Position numbers and translations under genes: made by a program
Notes under the pieces: model-generated
The model's database searches: none
What the model was told of the DNA's origin: nothing
What the model saw: the letters and a program-made list of their open reading frames with translations, nothing else
Shown here: piece after piece, positions 7,570 to 15,987 of the stretch
Layout: every line of letters begins with the position of its first letter
Position numbering within the stretch: the first letter of the stretch is position 1
DNA from: Kitasatospora aureofaciens
GTDB lineage: Bacteria; Actinomycetota; Actinomycetes; Streptomycetales; Streptomycetaceae
Length of the DNA stretch: 64,000 nt
Direction: 5' to 3'
Assembly: GCF_001188955.3 (NCBI RefSeq)
Contig: NZ_JPRF03000032.1
Coordinates: forward strand, 310,001 to 374,000

Positions 7570-8607
7570 ATGCTCTCGCGTCGCACGGCCACCGCCCTCA
7601 CCTCGGCGGCCGCCGCCGCACTTCTGCTCGGCGGCACCGCGCCGACGGCCTTCGCCACCACCCCGGCGAGCCCCACCACGCTGTCCGTCTTCGCGTTCAA
7701 CGTCGACCTCGGCACCGCGATCGTCGACAGCACCCAGAACGAGCAGGCCGCCCGCCGCACTCCGGTGATCGAGCAGATCGTCCGGCAGCACAACGCCGAC
7801 GTGGTCGTCCTGGACGAGCAGTTCAACAACAGCTCGACCGCCGACATCAACGCCAAGCTCGCCGACCTCTACCCGTACCGCACCCCGGTGGTCGGCGGGG
7901 TCTGCTCCGGCGGCGGCTGGACGGGCGTCAGCGGCAACTGCTCCAACTCGCTGTTCGTCATCAACGGCGGCACGATGATCCTCTCCAAGTACCCGATCAC
8001 CGCCCAGTACGCCCACGTCTTCAGCAACTCCACGTACGGCACCTGGGACTACCACGCCAACAAGGGCGCGGCGCTGGTGCAGGTGAAGAAGAACGGCGGC
8101 ACCGCCTGGGTGGTCGGCACCCATCTGCAGGCCGACGAGTCCGACACCTCGACCGACACCACCCAGTCCACCCGGCTCGGCCAGCTCGCCGAGATCCGCG
8201 CCTGGGTCGACGGCATCGTCGGCAGCAGCGCGCCGGTGCTGATCGGCGGCGACCTCAACGTCGAGTACTTCCACGGCCAGAGCCGCGGCGACTACGCCAA
8301 CGCCCAGAACGCGGTCAACGGCGTGCTCGGCACCCCGGCCACCGACCCGACGCAGGCCCGCACCACCATGGACTGCCCGGTCTCCTCCTGGTGCCAGTAC
8401 ATGGCGGGCGTCGAGACCTTCCCGACCGACTACCGGGACGACCTCGACTACATCGGCTACCTCAACGCCCCGGGCCGTCCGGTGCCGACCTCGATGTCCA
8501 ACGTGAAGATCGACTTCGACCCGCAGGCCGGCTGGGCGCCGGGCCGGCTGGACACCGACGCGCCCAGCGACCACTACCCGGTCGAGGCCGCCTTCCAGCT
8601 GAACTGA
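7570..8607 (+). CDS. secreted endonuclease/exonuclease/phosphatase family phosphodiesterase, sphingomyelinase-like
   Basis: 345 residues with a Sec signal peptide (MLSRRTATALTSAAAAALLL, probable cut after AFA at about residue 29). The mature domain shows the DNase I-like fold in order: FAFNVDLG, DVVVLDEQFNN, GTMILSKYPI, VVGTHLQADES, IGGDLNVEYF, DDLDYIGY and the catalytic SDHYPVEAAF at the C-terminus. The spacing resembles bacterial neutral sphingomyelin phosphodiesterases, which use Mg2+ to hydrolyse phosphodiester bonds outside the cell. The lipid specificity is a family inference. A GGACCAGGAG ribosome-binding sequence precedes ATG 7570. The paired repeats at 7380-7430 may regulate it. Confidence 0.85.
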   Translation: MLSRRTATALTSAAAAALLLGGTAPTAFATTPASPTTLSVFAFNVDLGTAIVDSTQNEQAARRTPVIEQIVRQHNADVVVLDEQFNNSSTADINAKLADLYPYRTPVVGGVCSGGGWTGVSGNCSNSLFVINGGTMILSKYPITAQYAHVFSNSTYGTWDYHANKGAALVQVKKNGGTAWVVGTHLQADESDTSTDTTQSTRLGQLAEIRAWVDGIVGSSAPVLIGGDLNVEYFHGQSRGDYANAQNAVNGVLGTPATDPTQARTTMDCPVSSWCQYMAGVETFPTDYRDDLDYIGYLNAPGRPVPTSMSNVKIDFDPQAGWAPGRLDTDAPSDHYPVEAAFQLN

Positions 8608-8628
8608 CCGGTGACCTACGGCGGTTGC

Positions 8629-9654
8629 TCAGCGCGCCGGCGCAGCCGGGCAGCCGCAGGAGCGCCGCACCACCAGCTTGGCGGGGAAGGTCCGGTCCCC
8701 GGCGGCGCGGCGCTCGGGCCCGCCCAGCACGAGGTCCAGCGCGGCCCGGGCCATCTCGTCCTGCGCGGTGGTGACGGTGGTCAGCGCCGGTCCGGCGATC
8801 ACCGCCTCGGCGATGTCGTCGAAACCGGCCACCGCGAGGTCCTCCGGCACCCGGATGCCCAGGTCGTCGGCGGCCCGCAGCAGTCCGATCGCCTGGTCGT
8901 CCGTCGCGCAGAACACGGCGGACGGCCGGTCGGGCCGGCTGAGCAGCGCGAGCGCCTCGGCGTGCGCCCGGACCCGGTCGAAGGGCGCCCGGGTGAGCCG
9001 CCCGTCGGTGGACAGCCCGGCCTCGGCCAGCGCCCCGGCCCAGCCGGCCGTCCGACCGGTGACCGGGTCGAGCGGGCTGAGCGCCAGGGTGCCGCCGAAG
9101 CAGTGCACCTCGGCGTGGCCGTGGCCGAGCAGGTGACGGACCACCTCGCGGGCGCCGCCCTCGTCGTCCGCCACCACGGCCACGCCGTCGGCGCTCTCGG
9201 CGCGGTGGTGCAGCAGGACGACCGGGGTGCCGTCGGCCGAGTCGAAGCCGGTCAGCCCGGGGGTGGCCGGGTCCTGGGTGACCAGGATGAGGCCGTCCAC
9301 CTGCATCCCCAGGAAGGCCCGGATGTAGTGCGCCTCGCGCTCGTCGGCGTAGTCGGAGTTGCCGATCAGCAGCAGCCGGCCGTGCTCGGTGGCGGCCTGC
9401 TCCACGGCGTGCGCCAGCCCGGCGAAGAAGGGCTGGCGGGCGTCCGGCACGACCATCCCGAGCAGGTTGGTCCGCCGCCGCGCCATCGCCTGGGCGACCC
9501 GGTTGGGCCGGTAGCCGAGCTCCTCCACGGCCGCGAGGACCCGGGCCCGGGTGGCCGCCGCCACCGGGCGCGGTCCGTCGTTGATCACATAACTCACGAC
9601 CGCTGTGGACGTCCCCGCCACCCGCGCCACATCGTCCCGTGTCACCCTCGCCAT
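8629..9654 (-). CDS. LacI family transcriptional regulator
   Basis: 341 residues. The N-terminal LacI helix-turn-helix (VTRDDVARVAGTSTAVVSYV) and hinge (RPNRVAQAMARRRTNLLGMV) precede a periplasmic-binding-protein-like sensor domain ending in ALTTVTTAQDEMARAALDLV and the common C-terminal VVRRSCGCP. It would bind an operator as a dimer and respond to a sugar or related ligand. There is no sugar transporter or hydrolase nearby; its neighbours on the same strand are an acetyltransferase and an Asp-box protein. Its targets may lie elsewhere, or it may control the convergent phosphodiesterase gene. Confidence 0.9.
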   Translation of the reverse strand: MARVTRDDVARVAGTSTAVVSYVINDGPRPVAAATRARVLAAVEELGYRPNRVAQAMARRRTNLLGMVVPDARQPFFAGLAHAVEQAATEHGRLLLIGNSDYADEREAHYIRAFLGMQVDGLILVTQDPATPGLTGFDSADGTPVVLLHHRAESADGVAVVADDEGGAREVVRHLLGHGHAEVHCFGGTLALSPLDPVTGRTAGWAGALAEAGLSTDGRLTRAPFDRVRAHAEALALLSRPDRPSAVFCATDDQAIGLLRAADDLGIRVPEDLAVAGFDDIAEAVIAGPALTTVTTAQDEMARAALDLVLGGPERRAAGDRTFPAKLVVRRSCGCPAAPAR

Positions 9655-9725
9655 GACCAGTGAGCCTACACAGCACCTCCGACCAGCGGTGTTCCCGCGT
9701 GCGGGGAGCCGCCCGGCGCCGCGCC

Positions 9726-10481
9726 TTAGACGGCGTCCGGCACGATCACCGTCAGGGAGGTCTCCTGCCGCAGGAAGCCCAGTGCCTCGTAGACCCGGCG
9801 GGCCGGGTTGCCCTCGGTCACCACCAGGTGCACGTCGGCGAGCCCCCGGTGGGCGGCGTCACCGAGCGCCCGGCGCAGCAGGTCGGCGCCGAGGCCGCGG
9901 TAGCCGCGCCGGGGGTGGCGGAAGACCTCGGCGACCCAGGGCAGGCCGTCGCGGTCGGTCAGCACGGCCGCGCCGACCACCCGGTCCTCGGCATCCACGG
10001 CGAGCAGGCTGGAGGGCAGCACCGGGCCGATGGCCTGCCCGGCCAGCAGCGGGCCGATCCGGTCGGCGACGGCCCGGGCGTCGTCGCCGGGGTAGTGGTC
10101 CACGTGGGCCGGGTCGAAGGCGGCCCGCCAGGACTCCAGCATCTCCTCGGGCGAGCGGTCGCAGGGCACCGCCCGCAGGCCCTCGCGCAGTGGAGTCCCG
10201 GTCCAGTCGGCGGGCGGGGGATCGGCGCGCAGGTCGCGCCGGAAGGTGTGGGCGTGCCGCAGCGCGGTCGCGCCCTGCGCCAGCAGCCGCTGCCCGAGCT
10301 CGGGCGGCCCGGAGACGACCCAGCCGGGCAGCTCGGCGCGGATGTACTCCGCCGGGTCCGCCGAGTCGTCCAGCACCTCCAGCAGGTCGGCCCAGGGCCG
10401 CCCCTCCCGCTCGCCCAACCGGTACCGCAGGACCGGTACGCCGTCGCCGTGCCGCCTGGTCACCCAGTCCGCCTCGGCCAT
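9726..10481 (-). CDS. GNAT family acetyltransferase
   Basis: 251 residues. The N-terminal half is divergent; the C-terminal half carries the GNAT acetyl-CoA site (WVAEVFRHPRRGYRGLGADL) and the final ARRVYEALGFLRQE motif. ATG 10481 (MAEADWVTRRHGDGV) is preferred over ATG 10499 because a GGGGTGGG sequence precedes it. The substrate is unknown. It lies between an Asp-box propeller gene upstream and the LacI gene downstream, all on the minus strand, with gaps of about 70-105 bp. Confidence 0.8.
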   Translation of the reverse strand: MAEADWVTRRHGDGVPVLRYRLGEREGRPWADLLEVLDDSADPAEYIRAELPGWVVSGPPELGQRLLAQGATALRHAHTFRRDLRADPPPADWTGTPLREGLRAVPCDRSPEEMLESWRAAFDPAHVDHYPGDDARAVADRIGPLLAGQAIGPVLPSSLLAVDAEDRVVGAAVLTDRDGLPWVAEVFRHPRRGYRGLGADLLRRALGDAAHRGLADVHLVVTEGNPARRVYEALGFLRQETSLTVIVPDAV

Positions 10482-10586
10482 GGCACCCACCCCGTTCACG
10501 AGTTCGTTCGTCGGCGCCCATGCTCACCAGTGGCGGGAGCCCGGTGCAAGGGGTTTTCGGCCAGTGCGTTCGTGGTGGGACCGGGC

Positions 10587-11681
10587 TCAGCCCACCACCG
10601 CCGCGCGGAGGCAGAGCACGTCCGGCAGGTGGGAGACCAGCAGCGACCAGGTCCCGCCCTCGTCGCGGCTGCCGTACACGTCGCCGGTCCGGTTGCCGAA
10701 GTAGATCCCGGCCGGGTCGGCGTCGTCGGTGCGCAGGGCGTCGCGCAGCACGATCCCGTAGTGGTCCTGGCCGGGCAGCCCGTCGGCGAGCTGCTCCCAG
10801 CTGGTGCCGGCATCCGTGGTGCGGAAGACCCGGCAGCGGTGGCCGGGCGGGATCCGGTCGTCCGAGCCGCCGAGCGGGAAGAGGTAGGCGGTGTCGCCCC
10901 GGCGCGGGTGGGCGGCGACGGCGAAGCCGAACTCGGCGGGCAGCCCGTCCGCGATGGAGCGCCAGCTCCCGCCCCAGTCGTCGCTGCGGTAGACGCCGCC
11001 GTGGTTCTGCAGGTAGAGCCGGTCGGGGTGGACCGGGTCCGGGGCGATCTTGTGGACGCACTGGCCGAACTCGGGGTACTGCCGCTCGGCCGGGAAGAAC
11101 TCGGCGCGCAGGCCGGTGTTGGAGGGGGTCCAGCTGTCGCCGCCGTCCTTGCTGCGGTAGACGCCGCCGCTGGAGACGGCGACCAGCAGCCGCTGGGGGT
11201 CGCGCGGGTCGGTCAGGATGGTGTGCAGGCCCTGGCCGCCGTAGCCGGCGCCCCACTCGGGCCGCTGGGGGTGGTTCCAGAGCGACTCGACCAGTGCGAA
11301 GGTCTCGCCGCCGTCGGTGGAGCGGAACAGCGCGGCCGGTTCGGTGCCCGCGTACACCACCCCGGGGGCCTCCGGCCCGGCGGGCTGGAGCTGCCAGACC
11401 CGGGTGAGCGAGGCACCGGTGGACTCGGGGAAGCGGATCGCCGGTCGGGACGGCGCGTGCCAGTTGGCGCCGAGGTCGTCGGAGCGCCACACCGAGGGGC
11501 CCCAGTGGCTGCTGTCGGCGCCGACCAGCAGTCTGGTCCGGCCCTCGCGGCGGTCGATCGAGACGGAGTAGATCGCGTTCATCCGGAAGTGCGGCCCGCT
11601 GAACTCCCAGTCCAGCCGGTCGCGGCTGCGGCCGAGAAAGAGGCCCTTCTCGGTTCCGACGGCCAACAGCACCTCGGTCAT
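10587..11681 (-). CDS. Asp-box (BNR) beta-propeller protein, sialidase-like fold
   Basis: 364 residues containing six Asp-box motifs of the S-x-D-x-G-x-x-W/F type: RSDDLGANW, RSTDGGETF, RSKDGGDSW, RSDDWGGSW, RTTDAGTSW and SRDEGGTW. These mark blades of a sialidase-like or WD40/YCF48-like propeller. No signal peptide is present (MTEVLLAVGTEKGLFLGRSR), so it is probably cytoplasmic, and the catalytic Arg triad of true sialidases is not evident. It may be a binding or scaffold protein rather than a glycosidase. It is the first gene of a minus-strand run with the acetyltransferase and LacI genes. Confidence 0.8.
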   Translation of the reverse strand: MTEVLLAVGTEKGLFLGRSRDRLDWEFSGPHFRMNAIYSVSIDRREGRTRLLVGADSSHWGPSVWRSDDLGANWHAPSRPAIRFPESTGASLTRVWQLQPAGPEAPGVVYAGTEPAALFRSTDGGETFALVESLWNHPQRPEWGAGYGGQGLHTILTDPRDPQRLLVAVSSGGVYRSKDGGDSWTPSNTGLRAEFFPAERQYPEFGQCVHKIAPDPVHPDRLYLQNHGGVYRSDDWGGSWRSIADGLPAEFGFAVAAHPRRGDTAYLFPLGGSDDRIPPGHRCRVFRTTDAGTSWEQLADGLPGQDHYGIVLRDALRTDDADPAGIYFGNRTGDVYGSRDEGGTWSLLVSHLPDVLCLRAAVVG

Positions 11682-11835
11682 GCCTCACACCACCTGATCA
11701 CGAGCACGGCCCCCCGGGACGCCCCCCGGGGCGCGTCGGCACGCCCCGTCGCCAGTGTCCCGCCGTCCGCCGGTGGTCACATCTCGCCGCGCCGCGCGCC
11801 CCGGCCAAGGGCCGTGCAGAGGCAGGGGCCGGGCG

Positions 11836-13299
11836 CTACCCCCGGCAGCCCTCCAGCAGCCGCAGCCACACCTCGCTGATCGTCGGGTAGGCGGGAACGG
11901 CGTGCCAGAGTCGGTCGATCGGCACCTCGCCGACGACCGCGACGGTCGCCGAGTGCAGCAGCTCGGCGACGGCCGGGCCGACCAGACAGGCGCCGACGAT
12001 CACCTCCCGGTCCAGGTCGAAGACCACCCGGGCCCGGCCGCGGTAGCCGTCGGCGTAGAGCGAGGCCCCGGCGACGTCGCCGATCTCCTGGTCGACGGCC
12101 TTGACCCGCAGTCCGAGCCGCTCGGCCGCCGCCAGGGTCAGGCCGACGGCCGCGACCTCCGGTTGCGTGAACACCACCTGCGGCGCGCCGGCGAGGTCGG
12201 CAGACGCGGAGTGCGCGCCCCAGCGCGAGGTGTCCAGCGCGCGCCCCTGGGCGCGGGCCGCGATCGCCGCACCGGTGATCCGGGCCTGGTACTTGCCCTG
12301 GTGGGTGAGCAGCGCCCGGTGGTTGACGTCCCCGGCGGCGTACAGCCACTCGCCGTCCACGCCCAGCACCGTGCAGCTGTCGTCCACGTCCAGCCAGCTG
12401 CCCGGCCGCAGCCCGACCTGCTCCAGTCCGATGTCGGCGGTGCGCGGGGCCCGTCCGGTCGCGTACAGCACCTCATCGGCGCTCAGCCGCTCGCCCTCGG
12501 TCAGCCGCTCGCCGTCGTTCAGGGAGAGCACCACCGGCCCGGTCGCCCCGGCCCGCTCCAGCGAGGTCACCTCCGTACCGAAGTGCAGGTCCACCCCCGC
12601 CCCCCGCAGGCCCTCCGCGACCAGCTCGCCGGCGAAGGGCTCCATCCGCGGCAGCAGCGCGTCGCCGCGCACCAGCAGCACCACCTCGGAGCCCAGCGCC
12701 CGCCAGGCGCAGGCCATCTCCACCCCGACCACCCCGCCGCCGACCACCGCGAGGCGCCCGGGGACGGTAGGCGAGCCGGTCGCCTCCCGGTTGGTCCACG
12801 GGTGGGCGTCCGCCAGCCCGGGCACGTCGGAGGGCAGCACCGGGCGGCTGCCGGTGCACACCGCGACGGCGTGCCGGGCGGTCAGCACCCGCTCGGTGCC
12901 GTCGTCCGCCTCCACCGCGACGGTCCGCACGCCCGCCAGCCGGCCGTGTCCGCGGACCAGCTCGATGCCGGTGTCCCGCAGCCACTGCACCTGGCCGTCG
13001 TCCTTCCAGTGCGAGGTGAAGGAGTCCCGTCGGGCCAGCACCGCCGCCGCGTCCAGCTGTCCGCCACCGACCGCCTCCCGGGCGCCGCCCACCGCGCGGG
13101 CGTCGTCCAGCGCGGCCGCCGGGCGCAGCAGCGCCTTGCTCGGCATGCAGGCCCAGTACGAGCACTCGCCGCCGACCAGTTCGGCCTCCACGATCACCGT
13201 GCGCAGGCCCGCGGCGACCGTCCGGTCGGCCACGTTCTCGCCGGTCGGGCCGGCGCCCAGGACGATGACGTCGTACTCCTCGGCGGTGCTGCTGGTCAT
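11836..13299 (-). CDS. FAD-dependent pyridine nucleotide-disulfide oxidoreductase
   Basis: 487 residues of the lipoamide dehydrogenase/mercuric reductase class. The FAD motif VLGAGPTGEN is near residues 14-22, the redox-active disulfide is C46-SYWA-C51 followed by MPSKALLRP, the NAD(P) motif VVGGGVVGVEMA is central, and YATGRAPRT and YAAGDVNHRALLTHQGKYQA close the FAD domain. A dimerisation domain with FTQPEVAAVGLT follows, and the C-terminal catalytic His appears in LWHAVPAYPTISE. The substrate could be lipoamide, mycothione or another disulfide. The C-terminal His-Ala-x-Pro-x-x-x-Thr segment matches the family, so it should be active. Confidence 0.88.
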   Translation of the reverse strand: MTSSTAEEYDVIVLGAGPTGENVADRTVAAGLRTVIVEAELVGGECSYWACMPSKALLRPAAALDDARAVGGAREAVGGGQLDAAAVLARRDSFTSHWKDDGQVQWLRDTGIELVRGHGRLAGVRTVAVEADDGTERVLTARHAVAVCTGSRPVLPSDVPGLADAHPWTNREATGSPTVPGRLAVVGGGVVGVEMACAWRALGSEVVLLVRGDALLPRMEPFAGELVAEGLRGAGVDLHFGTEVTSLERAGATGPVVLSLNDGERLTEGERLSADEVLYATGRAPRTADIGLEQVGLRPGSWLDVDDSCTVLGVDGEWLYAAGDVNHRALLTHQGKYQARITGAAIAARAQGRALDTSRWGAHSASADLAGAPQVVFTQPEVAAVGLTLAAAERLGLRVKAVDQEIGDVAGASLYADGYRGRARVVFDLDREVIVGACLVGPAVAELLHSATVAVVGEVPIDRLWHAVPAYPTISEVWLRLLEGCRG

Positions 13300-13428
13300 G
13301 TCGCGTCCTCCGTGGTCTCGCGGGCCTCGCGTCGTTGCGCCCGGTGCGGGCCGCTCCCGGCGGCCGCAGGCGTGGGCCCCATCCTGCGACGCGGAGGGGC
13401 CCGCGCGCGGGCGAACACGCGGACGGGC

Positions 13429-14163
13429 TCAGATTGCCGCGAGCTCCGCCAGCAGGGCGGCGGTGTCGGCGGGGCGGGAGAACATCGGCCAGTGCCCGGT
13501 GGGCAGTTCGCGAAGTTCCCAGTTTGGCCGGTCCATCCCGGCGAACCACGGGTGCCCGGCCGCGATCAGCGCCCGCACCTGTTCGAGCGGGAAGGAGCAG
13601 GAGACCAGCGCCTGGGGCAGCGCGGCCCCGGCGCCGGTCAGCCGCAGCGCGTCCCGGTAGGCCCCGACCGGGTGCGGGGTCAGCCGGGTGCGGATCTGCG
13701 CGAGGGCGGCGTCGTCCAGGCCCTCGGTGCTGGACCCGTGGGCGGTCATGTACTCCCAGGAGGGCATCGGGAAGCGGCCGTCGACCGCCGTGGCATCGGC
13801 CTCGGCCCGGAAGTCGGGCTGCCAGAGGTCGTACACCGAGGCGCCGTCGGCCATCGGGCCGCTGTCCAGGTAGACCACCCGCCGGATCCGCTCCGGCATC
13901 CGGTCCGCGACGCCGCCCACCGGTGCGCAGGCGCCGCTGTGCGCGACCAGCACCACGTCCCACAGGTCCTCGCGCACCAGCAGCTCGGCCAGGTCCGCGA
14001 TGTGGTCCTCCAGCCCGAAGTCGCCCTGCTCGCCCGCCCGTTCCGCCAGCCCCGGCAGGCTCACCGGGTGCACCCGGTGGCCGGCCGCGCGCAGCGGCGC
14101 GGCCACGCCGTCCCAGGCCCAGGCGCCGAGCCAGAAGCCGGGAACCAGTACGAACGTGCTCAT
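13429..14163 (-). CDS. alpha/beta hydrolase (EstC-like esterase)
   Basis: 244 residues. The oxyanion motif FVLVPGFWLGAWAWDGVAAPL is at the N-terminus, the nucleophile elbow is VAHSGACAP with Ser76, and the catalytic His is in LPTGHWPMFSRP near residue 222. This is the esterase branch related to plant hydroxynitrile lyases and bacterial EstC. The physiological ester is unknown. It lies 129 bp upstream of the disulfide oxidoreductase gene on the same strand, so the two may share a transcript with thioredoxin further upstream. Confidence 0.85.
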   Translation of the reverse strand: MSTFVLVPGFWLGAWAWDGVAAPLRAAGHRVHPVSLPGLAERAGEQGDFGLEDHIADLAELLVREDLWDVVLVAHSGACAPVGGVADRMPERIRRVVYLDSGPMADGASVYDLWQPDFRAEADATAVDGRFPMPSWEYMTAHGSSTEGLDDAALAQIRTRLTPHPVGAYRDALRLTGAGAALPQALVSCSFPLEQVRALIAAGHPWFAGMDRPNWELRELPTGHWPMFSRPADTAALLAELAAI

Positions 14164-14268
14164 GGTGGACGCTCCTTCCGCGGTGGGACCCCGTCACCGG
14201 CGACTCTAGGCGCCGAACCGGACGGATCGCGCCCGGATTTCCCGCCGCGGAAGGAGCGCCGGACGGAG

Positions 14269-14289
14269 CCGCGGGTGGAGCACCCGCGG
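14269..14289 (-). terminator. hairpin after the thioredoxin gene
   Basis: 9-bp perfect stem CCGCGGGTG with a 3-base loop, 12 bp beyond the thioredoxin stop on the minus strand. Confidence 0.65.
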
Positions 14290-14301
14290 ACCCCTTGGCC
14301 G

Positions 14302-14691
14302 TCAGGCCTGGCCCTCGGCCGCCTGCTCCTCCGCCACCTTGCGCTTGACCTCGGTCATGTCCAGGTTGCGGGCCTGGCCGATCAGGTCCTCGAAGACCGG
14401 CTCCGGCAGCGCGCCGGCCTGCGAGAAGACGAGCACGCCCTCGCGGATGATCGCCAGCGTCGGGATCGACTGGATGCCGAACGCGGAGGCCAGCTCCTGC
14501 TGGGCCTCGGTGTCGACCTTGGCGAAGACCAGGTCGGGGTGGCGCTCCGCGGCCTTCTCGTACACCGGGGCGAACTGCCGGCACGGCCCGCACCACCCGG
14601 CCCAGAAGTCGATGAAGACGAAGTCCTTGCCCTCCGGGCCCGGGACGATGTCGTCGAAGTTCTCCTTGGTCAGCTCGACCGTGTTGCTCAT
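14302..14691 (-). CDS. thioredoxin
   Basis: 129 residues with the redox motif WCGPC (Cys34 and Cys37 in FIDFWAGWCGPCRQ), the conserved cis-proline in QSIPTLAI and the usual length plus a short charged C-terminal tail. It reduces protein disulfides in the cytoplasm, using electrons from thioredoxin reductase, which is not in this window. ATG 14691 (MSNTVELTKENFDD) is preceded by GGAAGGGAAGGA, a strong ribosome-binding sequence. A hairpin at 14269 follows. The neighbouring flavoprotein disulfide oxidoreductase suggests a thiol-redox cluster, but this is inference. Confidence 0.93.
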   Translation of the reverse strand: MSNTVELTKENFDDIVPGPEGKDFVFIDFWAGWCGPCRQFAPVYEKAAERHPDLVFAKVDTEAQQELASAFGIQSIPTLAIIREGVLVFSQAGALPEPVFEDLIGQARNLDMTEVKRKVAEEQAAEGQA

Positions 14692-14871
14692 CTCGCGGAT
14701 CCTTCCCTTCCGGTGGGTGGCGGTACAGATCGGGTGTCGGCACAGATCGTGCGCCCGGGACAACGGTGATGCCCACAGGGGTATTCCGGTCGGCCTCCGG
14801 ATTGAGCACGCGGCGGCCACCGTCCGTACAGATGAGTGTCCAGTCCGCTCGCCGAGGCGGGAGGCGCCCCA

Positions 14872-15315
14872 ATGCGCAGCACACCCCGCACCCGCCGGGT
14901 CGCCGCCACCGGCACCGCCGCGGCCGCCCGGGTGGCCGGTTGCGGATCATCCGAGTCGGGTAAGTCGGGCGCCACCGGCACGTCCGGCGGTACCGGCGCT
15001 CCGGCCGGTGTCACCCTGCGGACCGCGCACGGCCCCGGGCTCGGCACGATCGTCACCGACAGTGCGGGCTTCACGCTCTACCGCTTCGACCAGGACGGGA
15101 CCAGTCCGCCGAAGTCCTACTGCAACGGTAACTGGGCAACGCTCCGGCCGCCCGAGCAGGCCCGCGGCAACGTCACCGCCAAGGGCGCCGACAGCAAGCC
15201 GCTCGGCACCGTCACCCGCTCCGGCGGCGTCGAGCGGGGCACCCTCAACGGTTCGCCGGGGCCCACCGACCCCACCCCGACGTCCAGCGCCCCGGGCTAC
15301 CGACCGGCGGGCTGA
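14872..15315 (+). CDS. probable COG4315-type lipoprotein, apparently degenerate
   Basis: 147 residues from ATG 14872 (MRSTPRTRRVAATGTAAAAR). The start resembles a lipoprotein signal ending VAGC, but the hydrophobic stretch is broken by Arg and the lipobox lacks Leu at -3, so export is doubtful. The middle, TIVTDSAGFTLYRFDQDG, matches the repeat unit of PF03640 lipoproteins. The usual CTGxCxxxWPP motif has become YCNGNWATLRPP, and the second repeat decays after RSGGVERGTLNGSP into Pro/Thr-rich sequence. It precedes an ECF sigma gene, a common companion for such lipoproteins. It is either a divergent member or a decaying copy. Confidence 0.6.
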   Translation: MRSTPRTRRVAATGTAAAARVAGCGSSESGKSGATGTSGGTGAPAGVTLRTAHGPGLGTIVTDSAGFTLYRFDQDGTSPPKSYCNGNWATLRPPEQARGNVTAKGADSKPLGTVTRSGGVERGTLNGSPGPTDPTPTSSAPGYRPAG

Positions 15316-15432
15316 CCGATGGCCACTGACCGCCCCCGAGCCCGACCGCCGCCGCCGCCGACGACCGACGGCCGCTGACGGCTGTCGATCACCGCCCTCG
15401 CCGGGGAGGCCGGGGTGCGCAAGGATGAAGTG

Positions 15433-15987
15433 GTGACCGATGAGCACCCCGTCGGCGGTTCCGCCGCACACGGCGCGGGGGCCGCCGACGAGGAACTGAT
15501 GCGGGCCCTGTACCGCGAGCACGCCGGTCCGCTCTTCGCCTTCGTCCTCCACCTGGTCGCGGGCGACCGCCAGCGGGCCGAGGACGTCGTCCAGGAGACG
15601 CTGGTCCGGGCCTGGCGCAACATCCACCGGCTCGACCCGCAGGTCGACTCGCTGCGGCCGTGGCTGGTCACCGTTGCCCGCCGGATCGTGATCGACGACC
15701 ACCGCAGCGCCCGCGCCCGCCCGCACGAGGTCGACGCGGAGGCCCTGAAGCAACTGCCCGCCGAGGACGACATCGAACGGGCCCTGCGGATGATGACCGT
15801 CGCGGACGCCCTCGCCGACCTCTCGCCCGCCCACCGGGAGGTCATCGTCGAGACCTACCTCAGGGGCCGCACCGCCAAGGAGGCCGCCACCGAACTCGGC
15901 ATCCCGGCCGGGACCGTCCGGTCGCGGGTGTTCTACGCACTGCGCTCGCTCAGGCTCGCGCTGGAGGAAAGGGGAGTGACATCGTGA
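15433..15987 (+). CDS. ECF sigma factor
   Basis: 184 residues with sigma region 2 (LYREHAGPLFAFVLHLVAGD, then AEDVVQETLVRAWRN) and region 4 (LSPAHREVIVETYLRGRTAKEAATELGIPAGTVRSRVFYALRSLR in pieces). GTG 15433 is chosen because AAGGA lies 7 bp upstream; GTG 15415 and 15430 are alternatives. The stop overlaps the start of the anti-sigma gene by four bases (GTGA), indicating translational coupling. It should direct RNA polymerase to a small stress regulon; no -35/-10 signature was identified. Confidence 0.9.
   Translation: MTDEHPVGGSAAHGAGAADEELMRALYREHAGPLFAFVLHLVAGDRQRAEDVVQETLVRAWRNIHRLDPQVDSLRPWLVTVARRIVIDDHRSARARPHEVDAEALKQLPAEDDIERALRMMTVADALADLSPAHREVIVETYLRGRTAKEAATELGIPAGTVRSRVFYALRSLRLALEERGVTS

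Noticed and set aside
10587..11681. Active secreted sialidase
   Set aside because: No signal peptide and no evident catalytic Arg triad; only the Asp-box propeller is supported.
11755..14769. 1004-codon open frame on the plus strand
   Set aside because: It is antisense to three well-supported minus-strand genes and has the Gly/Arg/Pro/His-rich composition of a GC-bias shadow frame.
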